From the NCBI RefSeq assembly GCF_051622035.1, contig NC_135361.1:27273205-27337204 (forward strand): DNA of 64,000 nt, written 5' to 3'. A program made the translations under genes and the position numbers. How positions within the stretch are numbered: position 1 is the first letter of the stretch; the number at the start of each line of letters is the position of its first letter. Below the pieces are notes generated by a model. It worked only from the letters and a program-made list of their open reading frames with translations. It searched no databases and was not told where the DNA came from. Source of the stretch: Arctopsyche grandis (Eukaryota > Arthropoda > Insecta > Trichoptera > Hydropsychidae). Positions 1-10,454 of the stretch are shown here, piece after piece.

Positions 1-1453
1 TTTAAATTTAATTTATAGTATATTTGTTTTTAAAACATTCTCTTCTTAATGGTTTTTTACAATAATTATATCTGTGATACTTGTAAAAATTGTGTTGCTT
101 TCTAAAAGAGTATTATTTTGATGTCTTAATATTTTTAGCATGATATATATTTCAACTGTGATATGTACCTTTACATACATATATATATAATGTATATATA
201 TATATTTATTTTTTTTTACTTACCTCTTATACAGTTCACATGGTTTTCGTGTAAGGGGTCATTTTTTATATCTCTTATTTAACTGACCAAACATGTACAT
301 GTTTATAACTTTATCTGTTATTTTTTATGGTTTTGGATTTTTAGAATGGAAATGGAAGTGGAATATAGAAATATTTTTTTTATATAAATTTTACATAATA
401 CATGTTTTTGAACTATTTGATCTTTTCATTTTATGCCCGAGTTATGGTAACGATTTCAACATTTAAAAAAATATTAATTTTATCATAATATCAGAAACAT
501 TTGTCGATGGGACGCAAATCGCCAGCCGATTAGCTAACTTGTTTCGCCTACACAAAATTAAGAGAGTGTCGGTTACAGTGTCACTCATAGATAAAGAATA
601 ATTAGTGCTATTCTATATATAATATATGGTGTCACTATAATTTTACGTGTAATTAACAGTCAATTGGTAGTTTTCATGCCTTTTCTTCGCCTATACACAA
701 GCTATTATACTAACAGAATGGCTTAATTTTAAGTATTTCGAATGTCGCTTAAAAATCTAAATGTATTATTAACCAATACACAACGATTAACTGCTTGAAT
801 TTTAAATAAGAACCTTGTAATATTGACCATTAATAGAAATCTATTATTTTTTCAGTTATTTATTTAATAGTTTTGGACCATTGTGGCATTACAGGAAGAA
901 CCTAATGCGCCACAATGGCCTACGTTTGAAAAATATATAAAAACAAGTAAACTGTAAATAAAGGAAAAAAGCAAAAGCAGAAAACATGGTAAAATAAAAT
1001 AATAAAAAAAAGTAACAAAAGGAAAATAATACATCATTCAGAGAGAAAAAAAAATAACAAAAGTGTAAAAATCAAAAATAAAATCCATGAATCCCATTCT
1101 TTGTTTACACTGAACAAAATTAAAATAGTATATAAAAATGTACAAAGGAGAAATAAAATAAAACAAAATATGAATAAAAAATAAAATCACAGCGAGGCAC
1201 AAATGAAGTTATAATTGTATTAGTTGAAATTGTCAACTACAGTAGCGTTTCCCCTAATTGAGAAATTACTGTATAAAAAGAAATTATTTAATATTATACA
1301 AATAAAAACTTAATCAGAATTTGTTTTATTTATTTTAAATATTTTATAAACTATATAGTAAGTCAAAAAACTTAAAAAAATTGATAATTTAAATTCAAAA
1401 TGACTAACTTAAAGTATGGTCGTATAAGACTATTTTATGATCAAAAACATTGC
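1..1453. other. AT-rich upstream region, no gene seen
   Basis: No reading frame, RNA gene or recognisable element can be supported here. The sequence is strongly AT-rich with A and T homopolymers. An imperfect inverted repeat lies around 876-921, where a GGACCATTGTGG-like arm faces its complement, and it may be a short repeat remnant. Confidence 0.5.
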
Positions 1454-1467
1454 TTGACAGCTGTCAA
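1454..1467. promoter_or_regulatory. Perfect palindrome upstream of BORCS6
   Basis: TTGACAGCTGTCAA is a perfect 14-bp palindrome containing an E-box-like CAGCTG. It lies about 200 bp before the BORCS6 start codon. Related half-motifs lie upstream of CDK9 copy 1 (GACAACTGTCA, about 5438-5448) and Sra-1 (GAGCTGTCA, about 49460). A promoter role is inferred only. Confidence 0.3.
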
Positions 1468-1661
1468 AATCAATGGAGCGGATGCCACTGAAGAATTCTC
1501 AATAAGGTTTCATCAATGTTAATATTGTTAAATAAATAATACACTTGTTTTTCAATAATGATTGTACAAAAAAAATCTAATTTGAATTATTTAAATTTAT
1601 ATGAGATGATTTACCGTTTTCAGACATCACATAATTGAATAGCCGAAAGCAATACAGAAAC

Positions 1662-2462
1662 ATGTCTCAAGACGACTGTGAAGAAACTCCCAAATGTGAA
1701 AACAAAGAACTAATGCCTGCTTTGGTCTCGCCCCAAATACCTGACTCATCGAGTACAAAATTAGATCTAGAAATCGAAGATGAAATCGCCCCACAGATGA
1801 TGGCGTCTTACAGCGAAATATCATTCAATTCCGACCAAGGCAATGAATGTTCAAGCACCACATATCAGTCAGACCTAGACAAGACGTGCACACCCGGTCC
1901 GTCCAGACCACTCTCCCTATCGTGCCAATCGACCAACTCATCCGAGAGCAAACCTCTCGATCTGGACGGTCAGGTGATGCACGACGGTGACATGACCCAC
2001 TTCGTAGCCGACGATTTAGAATACAAGATTAAGTTATCCAGTCCAGTCACGAAAAAAGGCGATCTGTCCAGTTTCAGCAGCGCAAATCGTTCCAAGACCG
2101 GAACACCATTAGGTTCTTCTCTATACCGACAGCTTCTAGTGCCACAGATCGGCCAAATAGACATTACAATTTTGAACGATTTAGAACACGAAGCTAGGAG
2201 GATTGCCCAGTCTGTCGATAGCTTAATAGAAAATTTATCAGGTGTACTCCATTCGATATCTTCAATCACCGCCGACAACGTTGAAGTCTATAAAGATTCA
2301 GTCTCGAAGACATGCGACGCCATAGATTCAAATATTAAATGTATGTACACGATATTGGCGAAAGGCGAAGAAGTATTCCAGGCGATGGGCCCAGTGCAGA
2401 AGCACGCTGCAAGAATCAGCGAAATCCGAAGACTTTTACAAATGTTCGAGAACAACTTATAA
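1662..2462 (+). CDS. BORCS6: BLOC-1-related complex subunit 6 (BORCS6/lyspersin-like)
   Basis: Single-exon protein of 266 residues. The N-terminal half is acidic, Ser/Thr-rich and probably disordered. The last ~120 residues form the conserved alpha-helical BORCS6 domain: it begins near LYRQLLVPQIGQIDITIL, continues through a LEHEARRIAQSVDSLIENLSG helix and ends in EIRRLLQMFENN. In animals BORCS6 belongs to BORC, the lysosome-surface complex that recruits Arl8 and kinesin to move lysosomes outward. The start is the ATG at 1662; an in-frame TTG at 1635 is not a credible eukaryotic start. A splice-acceptor-like TTTTCAG ends at 1623, so a non-coding 5' exon is likely. The gene is convergent with CDK9 copy 1. 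The family call rests on the C-terminal domain only. Confidence 0.8.
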   Translation: MSQDDCEETPKCENKELMPALVSPQIPDSSSTKLDLEIEDEIAPQMMASYSEISFNSDQGNECSSTTYQSDLDKTCTPGPSRPLSLSCQSTNSSESKPLDLDGQVMHDGDMTHFVADDLEYKIKLSSPVTKKGDLSSFSSANRSKTGTPLGSSLYRQLLVPQIGQIDITILNDLEHEARRIAQSVDSLIENLSGVLHSISSITADNVEVYKDSVSKTCDAIDSNIKCMYTILAKGEEVFQAMGPVQKHAARISEIRRLLQMFENNL

Positions 2463-3780
2463 AATGTTACTTTACTGCATGTCTCAACTTTACATATATT
2501 TTCAAAAAAAAAAACATTTATATAATTATTTGGAATATACGTATGTAACGTATGCACATTCCCGTCACAAGTATTATTGATATGATTTATACTTTGTAAA
2601 TATTGGGCGTCTCAAAACTTACGTGACGACTTATGTATAGTCAAATTATCGTAGAATTTTATAAAAATTATTATTATAAAACGAATCCTCATATACAATT
2701 AATATCTCATAAGATACAAACGGAATCCATTGGCTCTTTTTTCCCTTTGCACTCTTAAAACCCACCGTTTAATTTCAAAATCGATATGCAACTATTTCTC
2801 ATAGAAATTCCTCTTTTGTTACCTGCGTGTTGTAAATTTTAGAATGGTTGGTTGATTTGATTAGGAAATTGCTGCAGTTGAACCAAACTATACATATACT
2901 CACACCAATTTTATGACAAATCATTAATATTGCTATCATTTAGTAATGAACTGGAGCATCATTGGGATCACAAAGATTTGTAGTAATTGCATGAGGCTCT
3001 CATTTTTATATTCAAAATCAAAGCAACCAATTCATGTATGTATGTACGTACATATTCAATAATTTGTCAAATGTAGTTTATCATGACAGTATATTTATAT
3101 TTTATTTTCAATGTAGGCAAGTGAAAAGACGAGCTCATTTTAAAACCTTAGTTACTTACTATATCGTAATGCAATGTATTATTCACAGTGAAAACTTTAT
3201 ACCAAGTATTGTTTCCAAGTATCTACTAAGACTTTGATTATACTTAGAAATGAGTTGAAGTTCAAATTACACAGCCGTTTTATACAACAACAAAAAAAAC
3301 AAAACTATGGACACCCTACTACTAGCAATAAGTCTACGGTGTACCTGAAATAAGCAGCTATTCATACGAGATATGATAAACAATATGTCATCTTAATCAA
3401 GTAATGTTTAGGATTAAAAAACGTTTCACAAAATATCCCAACGTCATACCATTGTTTTTCCCAACCTCATACTTTGCTTATTGTATGAATTACAATAGAA
3501 TTATTTTTTATATATTCTCATGTCTAACTATGGATTATTCTATATGTATATAAAGTTTGTCACACAATTAAAATACCAAAGCAAACGGTTGTGAATCGCT
3601 TGAATTATATTATTCTTTTAATTTAACTGTTATAATAAATATTACCATGCTTTATATAAACCACAACAGATTGTAATATATTTCCAATCGTTATATTTAA
3701 GCCAAAATAGCTTCCTAATATATGTATGTATTTATAGTTACTAAAAACGAGATGAAATTTTGTGTTTATAAGGAAGTTTT
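2463..3780. other. BORCS6 3' flank and convergent intergenic region
   Basis: AT-rich sequence that should contain the BORCS6 3' UTR. No further gene is visible; short open frames here have low-complexity composition. Nothing repeat-like was recognised with confidence. Confidence 0.45.
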
Positions 3781-4179
3781 ATTTAATAAAAATACATTGG
3801 TCTGAATACATCCCACGTCTTTATTTTAAAAATTCAGAACAGTTTGGATACATTTCATACAAAACTTCAATATACAAATAATATTCCCAAAAAAAAAAAG
3901 CATTACATTTCCATGATACTACTAATATTTAATAGTCAGCAAAGAATGCATTTCAATATACAAATAATATTCTCAAAAACTGCATTTACTATGTACATAT
4001 GTACATCATACATTCCGGATCTTACAGTTGTCGAGGATAACCAGTCATTAATACAACAAGAAAGATACGTCATCAGATTCAACGAATCGTTTCGTATAAT
4101 AAATAACATACAACAGGTTAGTACGCATCACTTATGCGCCTTTTCTTAAATACGGCAAAAGTTTATATGCGTACATAGT
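3726..4179 (-). other. CDK9 copy 1 3' UTR/downstream region, duplicated with the gene
   Basis: This stretch aligns by eye with 6755-7042 plus 7445-7474 downstream of copy 2. Both share GGAAGTTTTATTTAATAAA, then ATACATTGGT, a CTTTATTTT block (minus-strand polyadenylation signal) and the ACGGCAAAAGTTTATATG block just after the stop codon. The duplication therefore copied genomic DNA beyond the coding region rather than a processed mRNA. Confidence 0.65.
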
Positions 4180-5385
4180 TTAAAAGACCCTATCTTGATA
4201 GCCACTGTCTTGCACGGACGTAGACGGTCTCGGAGGATTAGGTGGTCCTGCCAAATGATGGTGATTCCTTAGATTTCCTGGCCTTCGTGGAGGAGCCAAG
4301 TACTCGAACATACTCTGTGTGTGTTGAGCGAGCATAGTTCCCAAATCGCACGGCATTGGGTCTGTCCAGAAGAAGTCGTGGTTTAAAGCCGTGTCACTGT
4401 CGTATCTCTTGGCCGGATCCAGCTGAAGCAATTTATCAAGCAGATCGCATCCATACGGATCCTTGACGTATGGTTTCAACCTCTCCTTGACTTTTCTCTT
4501 CTGTCCCTTCGGTAAATCCATTTTAGAGTATAAATCTAATTGTTCCACGCCGGGCCACACATCGGGTGTGCAACTTCCGCATAGTTGGGATATCAGCATG
4601 AGCTGCTGCTGCTCTGTACTGCCTTGCATTATCGGCGATCTAGTCCACATTTCGGCCATGATGCAACCGGCTCCCCACATATCGACGGGAGGCCCATAAT
4701 TTCTATCGCCTAAAAGCAATTCCGGAGGTCTATACCACAGCGTCACAACCCGGTTAGTATATCTATTAGCTTGTCCAGTTTTAGCAACACTAAAGGCTCG
4801 GGCAAGTCCAAAGTCTGCCAACTTCAAAACGCCGTTCTTAGTTATGAGGACGTTGGCCGCCTTCATATCCCTGTGGAGTATTTTATTACTGTGTATGTAA
4901 TATAAACCGTTCAATAGTTGTTGCATGACCTTTTTGATTTCACCCAGGTTGAATTTGACGTTGACATTCGACAGTAGGCCGGCGAGGTCGTGTTCGCAAA
5001 AATCAAACACCAAATAGAACGTCGATCTGTACTTGTTGTTCTGTGTGGCTTTGGTCCGGCATATTTCGATGAGGTTGACGACGTTTTCGTGTTTGAGGAG
5101 TTGAAGGATGCGTATCTCTCTGAGGGCTGTTATCGGAAACCCCTCTTTTTCGTTGTCCATTAGGACCTTCTTCATAGCGACGAATTTCTTGTTGCTCTTC
5201 TTCTCGCGAGCCTTAAAAACTTCCCCAAAAGTGCCCTGTCCGATCTTGGCCACTTTCTCGTACTTACATGACTCGTCGCAGTATTGGAAGTCGAACTCTT
5301 CGATGTATTTCTCTTTTTCGCGCATGCTCATTATTGTGGAGGGCGGAGGCGCGCCCACGGGGGCTCCATCTCGCTGCGAGCCCAT
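4180..5385 (-). CDS. Cdk9: Cyclin-dependent kinase 9, ancestral-type copy
   Basis: Intronless gene for a 401-residue kinase, the catalytic subunit of P-TEFb. With cyclin T it phosphorylates the RNA polymerase II C-terminal domain and the pausing factors DSIF and NELF in the nucleus. Visible parts in order: glycine loop IGQGTFGEVFKA, ATP-binding Lys in FVAMKK, HRDMKAAN catalytic loop, DFGLARAF, activation-loop Thr in NRYTNRVVTLWYRPPE, and a C-terminal FEYLAPPRRPG tail as in animal CDK9. The start is taken at MGSQRDG. The frame is open 40 codons further upstream but begins there with GTG and has no CDK9 likeness. HRDM, GPPVDMWGAGC and the APPRRPG tail match the family better than copy 2 does. 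A candidate minus-strand AATAAA near 3820 is conserved in copy 2. Confidence 0.93.
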   Translation of the reverse strand: MGSQRDGAPVGAPPPSTIMSMREKEKYIEEFDFQYCDESCKYEKVAKIGQGTFGEVFKAREKKSNKKFVAMKKVLMDNEKEGFPITALREIRILQLLKHENVVNLIEICRTKATQNNKYRSTFYLVFDFCEHDLAGLLSNVNVKFNLGEIKKVMQQLLNGLYYIHSNKILHRDMKAANVLITKNGVLKLADFGLARAFSVAKTGQANRYTNRVVTLWYRPPELLLGDRNYGPPVDMWGAGCIMAEMWTRSPIMQGSTEQQQLMLISQLCGSCTPDVWPGVEQLDLYSKMDLPKGQKRKVKERLKPYVKDPYGCDLLDKLLQLDPAKRYDSDTALNHDFFWTDPMPCDLGTMLAQHTQSMFEYLAPPRRPGNLRNHHHLAGPPNPPRPSTSVQDSGYQDRVF

Positions 5386-5893
5386 TTTAAAGCTCACGAT
5401 AGAAGACGATTGAAGCCAACAAAGAGACAAACTTGTTTGACAACTGTCACCGGCTCGGTAACCATGCTCGATGGGTCTTCGCGTGAATAAAAACGGCCAT
5501 ACCACAAATACATTTGTGTCGATTTTATTTAATCATTTCTTCAAATCAAATTTGTGTATTAAGGTAAAGATTAATTATATTCCAAAATACGAATATCTTG
5601 ATTTTTATAAAATATTTTTATTTTATATTAACATTTTAACTTTATGTAACATCTCATAAGGAAAATAGAGACGCCACTGTCGGTAAACGGGTTACATCCA
5701 GTAATGTGCTGCTATGGGTTCGCACCGGCTCTATCGAGCCGGTTGCTAAAATAGTTTTGATTCGGAGAGCTGATTCTTGAGAGCTGGATTGGCTGTTGAA
5801 AGCCTTGCCTGTTACAATTTAAGATGGTCTCCCCATTTATTTAGCGTTGTCAAAAAATTACATAGATATATTACACGATATACGGCTTAAGTC
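5386..5893. other. CDK9 copy 1 5' flank
   Basis: Holds the presumed TATA-less promoter and 5' UTR of copy 1, with GACAACTGTCA about 55-65 bp above the start codon. Sequence from about 5783 to 5905 recurs at 12550-12676, so a dispersed repeat begins here. Confidence 0.4.
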
Positions 5894-5904
5894 AGTGGTG
5901 TTTA

Positions 5905-6455
5905 AAGATATTGTGTCAATATTTCGAGAGATTGTGGTAGAATAAGCATTTACGATTATCTCAATATTTTTAAAAAGACCTTATTAGTGGTGCGTGGGAT
6001 TTAAAATTTTGACTTTAGTGGTACATGAGGTCCGAAAAGTTGGCGACCGCTGATCTAATGACATTTATTTAATTCTAAAAGAACACCGGAGTGCTACTGT
6101 CTACTTGCCGATTACGTGGAATGAGCAAAACAGTTACACGTAATTAGGAAAGAATTTGCCGAATTGGTGAAATCGGCAACGGGCTTGCGTTTTTATGAAT
6201 TAGGCAAAAAAAAACACCCCCGAGAAAAATCAACAATATTCGACCATTCAATTTTTATATTAAATATGAAATTTATTAAAAAATTTCAATAGTAATTATT
6301 TTTTAATAGGGGGCAAAAGTAGTCAAATATTTTTATAACAAATTAAAAAAATATATCAAATAATATTTTATAAATTTTAAACATATTAACTATTATATTA
6401 TAATTAATAACAGAAAACTCACCAAGTATAAAAATAATTATATGAAACTGCTGCA
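5905..6455. repeat. Dispersed repeat, inverted partner of 10455-10985
   Basis: The reverse complement of this segment is found at about 10455-10985, with matching blocks such as AACACCGGAGTGCTACTGTC, TTCGACCATTCAATTTTTAT and AGGGGGCAAAAG. Internally at 6040-6053 it ends a hAT-type terminus (reverse complement CAGCGGTCGCCAA). The two copies flank CDK9 copy 2 in opposite orientation. Confidence 0.6.
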
Positions 6456-7032
6456 GCGGGATTTGGTTGACATGAGTAGTAAATGAAAAAAAATAGCGTT
6501 TGTTTCAAACAACGTTGATTCTAGAGTTTTTGAGTGAGAAATAATTATGGATTCATCGAGTAAGTAAATTTGTGCGACAACAGGTAAAGTTCTACGGAAT
6601 GCCACTGGAATCTATCCACTATTGTTTTAACCCCCACCCCCATTTTTATTTTTTACTAATTTTGTGTGATACATTAATGCAATGCGATAGTACGCATTAA
6701 ATTTGAAATATTTTCTTATTATTATTTCACTGTCGAATTCAGAATTTTTTTAAATGAGACGAAATATTGTGTTAATACGGAAGTTTTATTTAATAAAAAT
6801 ACATTGGTATGATTCGTCTATCATTAAAGTCTTTATTTTTAAAATTCAGTTTTGATACATTTCAAATATCAATATACAGACATAAAATATTCTAAAAAAA
6901 AAAAAATAGCACATTAATTCATTCTTGCATACAAAAAACAACATTATCTTGATTCCTATAATAATCCTAGTAACTAGAAAGAAATAAACATATTGCGTGT
7001 ATCGTGTACGATTTGCACGCATCACTTACACA
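6456..7032. other. AT-rich spacer leading into CDK9 copy 2 downstream region
   Basis: No gene. From about 6755 the sequence matches the 3' flank of CDK9 copy 1 (see 3726-4179). An AATAAA-like minus-strand signal near 6830 is conserved between the two copies. Confidence 0.4.
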
Positions 7033-7042
7033 CCTTTTTTAT

Positions 7043-7434
7043 CGGTCACCGTGATTTGACAGAATGTTAAATTACAGAAAACGCAAATATCAGAATGCAA
7101 AGATCGAAAATCGAAAGATCTTAAGTCGAAAGATCAAAAAAAATGGTGCATGGTAAACGGTACATACTCACTTAATTTGCGCGAGCAGGATACAACAGGA
7201 ACAAGAGGAACATGCTTTTCCTCCCGTGTTAATGTGCGCGCGCAGAATACGGGAGGAAAAGCATCTTCCTCTTGTTCCTGTTGTATCCTTCTCGCGCAAA
7301 TTAAGTGAGTATGTACCGTTTACCATGCACCATTTTTTTTTTGATCTTTCGACTTAAGATCTTTCGATTTTCGATCTTTGCCTTCCGATATTTGTGTTTT
7401 CTGTAATTTAACATTCTGTATCGTCACGTTGACC
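7043..7434. mobile_element. Foldback MITE (family B) inserted just downstream of CDK9 copy 2
   Basis: A 392-bp, nearly palindromic element. Both arms carry ACAGAATGTTAAATTACAG, GATCTTAAGTCGAAAGATC-type blocks and GTACATACTCACTTAATTTG. It is flanked by a 10-bp direct repeat CCTTTTTTAT (7033-7042 and 7435-7444), taken as the target-site duplication. CDK9 copy 1 has the unoccupied equivalent site (about 4138-4148). A duplication of 9-10 bp would suit Mutator-like elements, but no transposase is present, so the superfamily is uncertain. Related copies are at 28860 and 29764-30017. Confidence 0.8.
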
Positions 7435-7474
7435 CCTTTTTTATGTACGGCAAAAGTTTATATGTATACATAGT

Positions 7475-8680
7475 TCAAAATATCCTATCATGATAGCCAC
7501 TGTCTTGCACGGACGAGTGGGGTCTGGGTGGATTCTGTGGTGCTGCCAAACGATGGTGATTCCTTAGATTTCCTGGTTTTCGCGAAGACGCCAAGTACTC
7601 GAACATACTCTGCGTGTGTTGAGCGAGCATAGCTCCTAAATCGCACGGCATCGGGTCTGTCCAGAAGAAGTCGTGGTTTAAAGCAGAGTCGCTGTCGCAT
7701 CTCTTCGCCGGATCCAGCTGAAGCAGCTTATCGATAAGATCGCATCCATACGGATCCTTGACGTATGGTTTCAACCTGTCGTTGACTTTTCTCTTCTGAC
7801 CCTTCGGTAAAACCACTTTGGAGTATAAATCCAATTTTTCTACGCCGGGCCACATATCGGGTGTGCAACTTCCGCAAAGTTGGGATATCAGCAGTAGCTG
7901 CTCCTGTTCTGAACTGCCTTGCATTATGGGCGATCTGGTCCACATCTCGGCCATGATGCAACCTACTCCCCACATATCGACGGGAGTCCCATAATTTCTA
8001 TCGCCCAAAAGCAACTCAGGAGGTCTATACCACAACGTCACAACCCGGTTAGTATATCTTTTTGCTTGTCCATTTGTAGCAACACTAAAGGCTCTGGCTA
8101 GTCCAAAGTCTGCCAACTTCAAAACGCCGTTCTTAGTTATGAGAATGTTCGCCGCCTTCAAATCTCTATGGAGTACTTTATTACTGTGCATGTAATATAA
8201 ACCGTTCAATAGTTGTTGCATGACCTTTTTGATTTCACCCAGGTTGAATTTGACGTTGACATTCGACAGTAGGCCGGCGAGGTCGTGTTCGCAAAATTCA
8301 AACACCAAATAAAACGTTGACTTGTAATTGTTGTTCTGTGTGGCTTTGGTCCGACATATTTCGATGAGGTTGACAATGTTTTCGTGTTTGAGGAGCTGAA
8401 GGATTCGTATCTCTCTGAGAGCGGTTATTGGAAAACCCTCTTTTTCGTGGTCCATTAGGATCTTTTTCAAAGCGACGAACGTCTTGTTGCTATTCTTTTC
8501 ACGAGCCTTAAAAACTTCCCCAAAGGTGCCCTGTCCGATCTTAGCCATTTTTTCATACTTGGATGACTCATCGCAGTATTGGAAGTCCATCCCTCCGATG
8601 TATTTCTCTTTTTCGCTCACACTCCTCATTGCGGAGGATGGAGGAGCTTCCCCATTGGCTCCAGCTCGTTGCGAGTCCAT
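7475..8680 (-). CDS. CDK9-like kinase, diverged tandem duplicate
   Basis: Intronless, 401 codons like its neighbour. By eye about 57 residues differ (~86% identity). All kinase hallmarks remain: IGQGTFGEVFKA, the Lys in FVALKK, HRDLKAAN, DFGLARAF, and the T-loop Thr in KRYTNRVVTLWYRPPE, so an active kinase is expected. Diverged points include HRDL for HRDM, GTPVDMWGVGC for GPPVDMWGAGC and an ASSRKPG tail. The start is the ATG at 8680 (MDSQRAG), aligning with copy 1; five further in-frame codons above it start with GTG. Most differences are conservative and the frame is intact, which argues against a pseudogene. Its 5' flank does not match that of copy 1 and has a TATA box. Tissue-restricted use is possible but not shown. 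Confidence 0.9.
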   Translation of the reverse strand: MDSQRAGANGEAPPSSAMRSVSEKEKYIGGMDFQYCDESSKYEKMAKIGQGTFGEVFKAREKNSNKTFVALKKILMDHEKEGFPITALREIRILQLLKHENIVNLIEICRTKATQNNNYKSTFYLVFEFCEHDLAGLLSNVNVKFNLGEIKKVMQQLLNGLYYMHSNKVLHRDLKAANILITKNGVLKLADFGLARAFSVATNGQAKRYTNRVVTLWYRPPELLLGDRNYGTPVDMWGVGCIMAEMWTRSPIMQGSSEQEQLLLISQLCGSCTPDMWPGVEKLDLYSKVVLPKGQKRKVNDRLKPYVKDPYGCDLIDKLLQLDPAKRCDSDSALNHDFFWTDPMPCDLGAMLAQHTQSMFEYLASSRKPGNLRNHHRLAAPQNPPRPHSSVQDSGYHDRIF

Positions 8681-8839
8681 ATTGATGGCTACCACGGATG
8701 AAATCGCCGTAGAAGATGTAAATGTGATTTTCTGTGATCTGTGCTGAGTTGTGGCGGTTGCAATTGGTGTGGTGGATGATATCGATGTGGTGGTCGTGAC
8801 TGCTAGTGACTGGTCACGTCCTGCCTCTACGATCCTCGA

Positions 8840-8882
8840 AACCGAACTAATGCCTTGTTCGCGAAATGCCCACTATTTATAC
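8840..8882 (-). promoter_or_regulatory. TATA + initiator core promoter of CDK9 copy 2
   Basis: On the minus strand TATAAATAG occupies 8881-8873. A TTAGTT initiator-like sequence has its A at about 8848, 33 bp downstream of the first T. The implied 5' UTR to the ATG at 8680 is about 170 nt. No comparable TATA box is visible upstream of copy 1. Confidence 0.6.
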
Positions 8883-9700
8883 ACGGTGCTCACTCGCGGC
8901 TTTTTCTTGAATTATATTTATAAAGTACACATTTACATCACTACAAGTTTCCGGCAATAACAGTCTCATGTATTATTAAATAAATAAAATTTCATTTTTG
9001 TATACCAAATATTGTGAGCAGACTCTCGTTCTAACATTCGGTGACCACAACCGAAAAGTAATCTGAGTATATTCAAAACTTAAAAGACAGCGTAAAGACG
9101 CTTTGATAAAAATTATGGGCTTTTTTATCTAAAAAGACCCAAAACTTTGAAAGAAAACTTTATTTGAACTATTAAGAGGGCTGTACACCCGAAACCTTAA
9201 TTTTGTTGCCGTTCCTTTCTTCGATATATATATATATATTGATTGAATGCGACAATATATATATTGAGTGAATGCGACAGTTGCGCTTCGACCAGATAAA
9301 ACGTATTTTAAATTGACAAAATCGAGGTTTCGTATTCTGCTATTTTCTCCTCCAAAACTGGACCAATTTTTAAAAAAAATTCATCATCGGTATGAGAAAA
9401 ATACTTTCTGTGCATCTATCGGCGTATTTTTTTTTAAATCAAGCGTTAAATAAGCCCGCTGGACTCTTTTCGTGGGTGTAAAAAAAGAGGCGATTTTATA
9501 GATGTTTGGCGGCTCCTAGCTCCTATAAAAAATAACTAATCAAAAAAATAAAACGATAGATGCATCCCAATGGTGGATATCCATAGCATATTAAAAAATA
9601 ATTTCTTTAATGCCATAATTGAGGAAGGGAGAAGTCTAATACGTTTGTATAGACAAGCCGCTGGTGTCCAGCCCTTTTAAGATTTTGATTACTTTATATA
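8883..9700. repeat. Dispersed repeat remnants upstream of CDK9 copy 2
   Basis: The block at about 9176-9300 (AAGAGGGCTGTACACCC, a TTGTTGC...TTCGATATATA stretch, GAATGCGACAGTTGCGCTTCG) recurs at 19904-20000. No gene or intact element ends could be defined. The remaining sequence is AT-rich and unremarkable. Confidence 0.45.
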
Positions 9701-10454
9701 TGTTACAGTGAAAGCATATTTCAAATGAAAATATATTTTCATTTGAATCAAAACATGAATCTACCAATAGGAAAATATATTGTATTAGTAGATTTTAGCA
9801 AACATTTGATGGAATGGTTCGAAATCATTTTAAAGTTATCTAACAGTAAAGTTGCCACCTAAAACGAATAGGTTTGGTTTCATTCGGAGATGACAGCAAA
9901 AAATCAAATACATACATACATTTACATATCTTCTAGAAATTTCATATTTTATTTGAGATGTTGACTGTGCTTAACATACTAATGTATATATAATAATTAT
10001 ATAAAACACCCGTGTCATCGAATGCGGATTTTATGATTAATAATCTGTGTATTTTTTGTTTAATTCTAGGACCAAAAACGGAATGAATTGATAAAATTAA
10101 TTGTTATTTTTGGAAGATTGGAAACGAAAACGAAATAGGTTTTGTCATTTAAAAGTGAAAATGAATTAAATAATTCCAGTTCTATGTTGAAATGTTGAAC
10201 TATCAGGTAAAAATTGAATTGAAAAAGCAGGTATCCGGCCGTACGATAAGTGTTCTTGGTAGAGTCCTTGCCACATAACTAGTGTTGTAAAATTCTCAGT
10301 AATAATATTTTGGAGAATATTCTCCAAACCGAGAATTTTCGAGAATATTCTTTTGTAGAGCATCTGAAGGGTTTTTATACTATTCCGTTGCAATTTAAAA
10401 AAATGGATAAATTCATGTGAACGGTGAGATGAGGGAAGACCCGAATAAGATTAG
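9701..10454. other. AT-rich intergenic sequence
   Basis: No gene seen. A short block near 10203-10240 (GGTATCCGGCCGTACGA) recurs at 20038-20056, marking another dispersed repeat fragment. Imperfect self-complementary sequence (GAGAATATTCTCC and similar) lies around 10300-10360. Confidence 0.35.

Noticed and set aside
5386-5505. N-terminal extension of CDK9 copy 1
   Set aside because: The open frame begins with GTG, has no likeness to CDK9, and copy 2 aligns only from the ATG at 5385.
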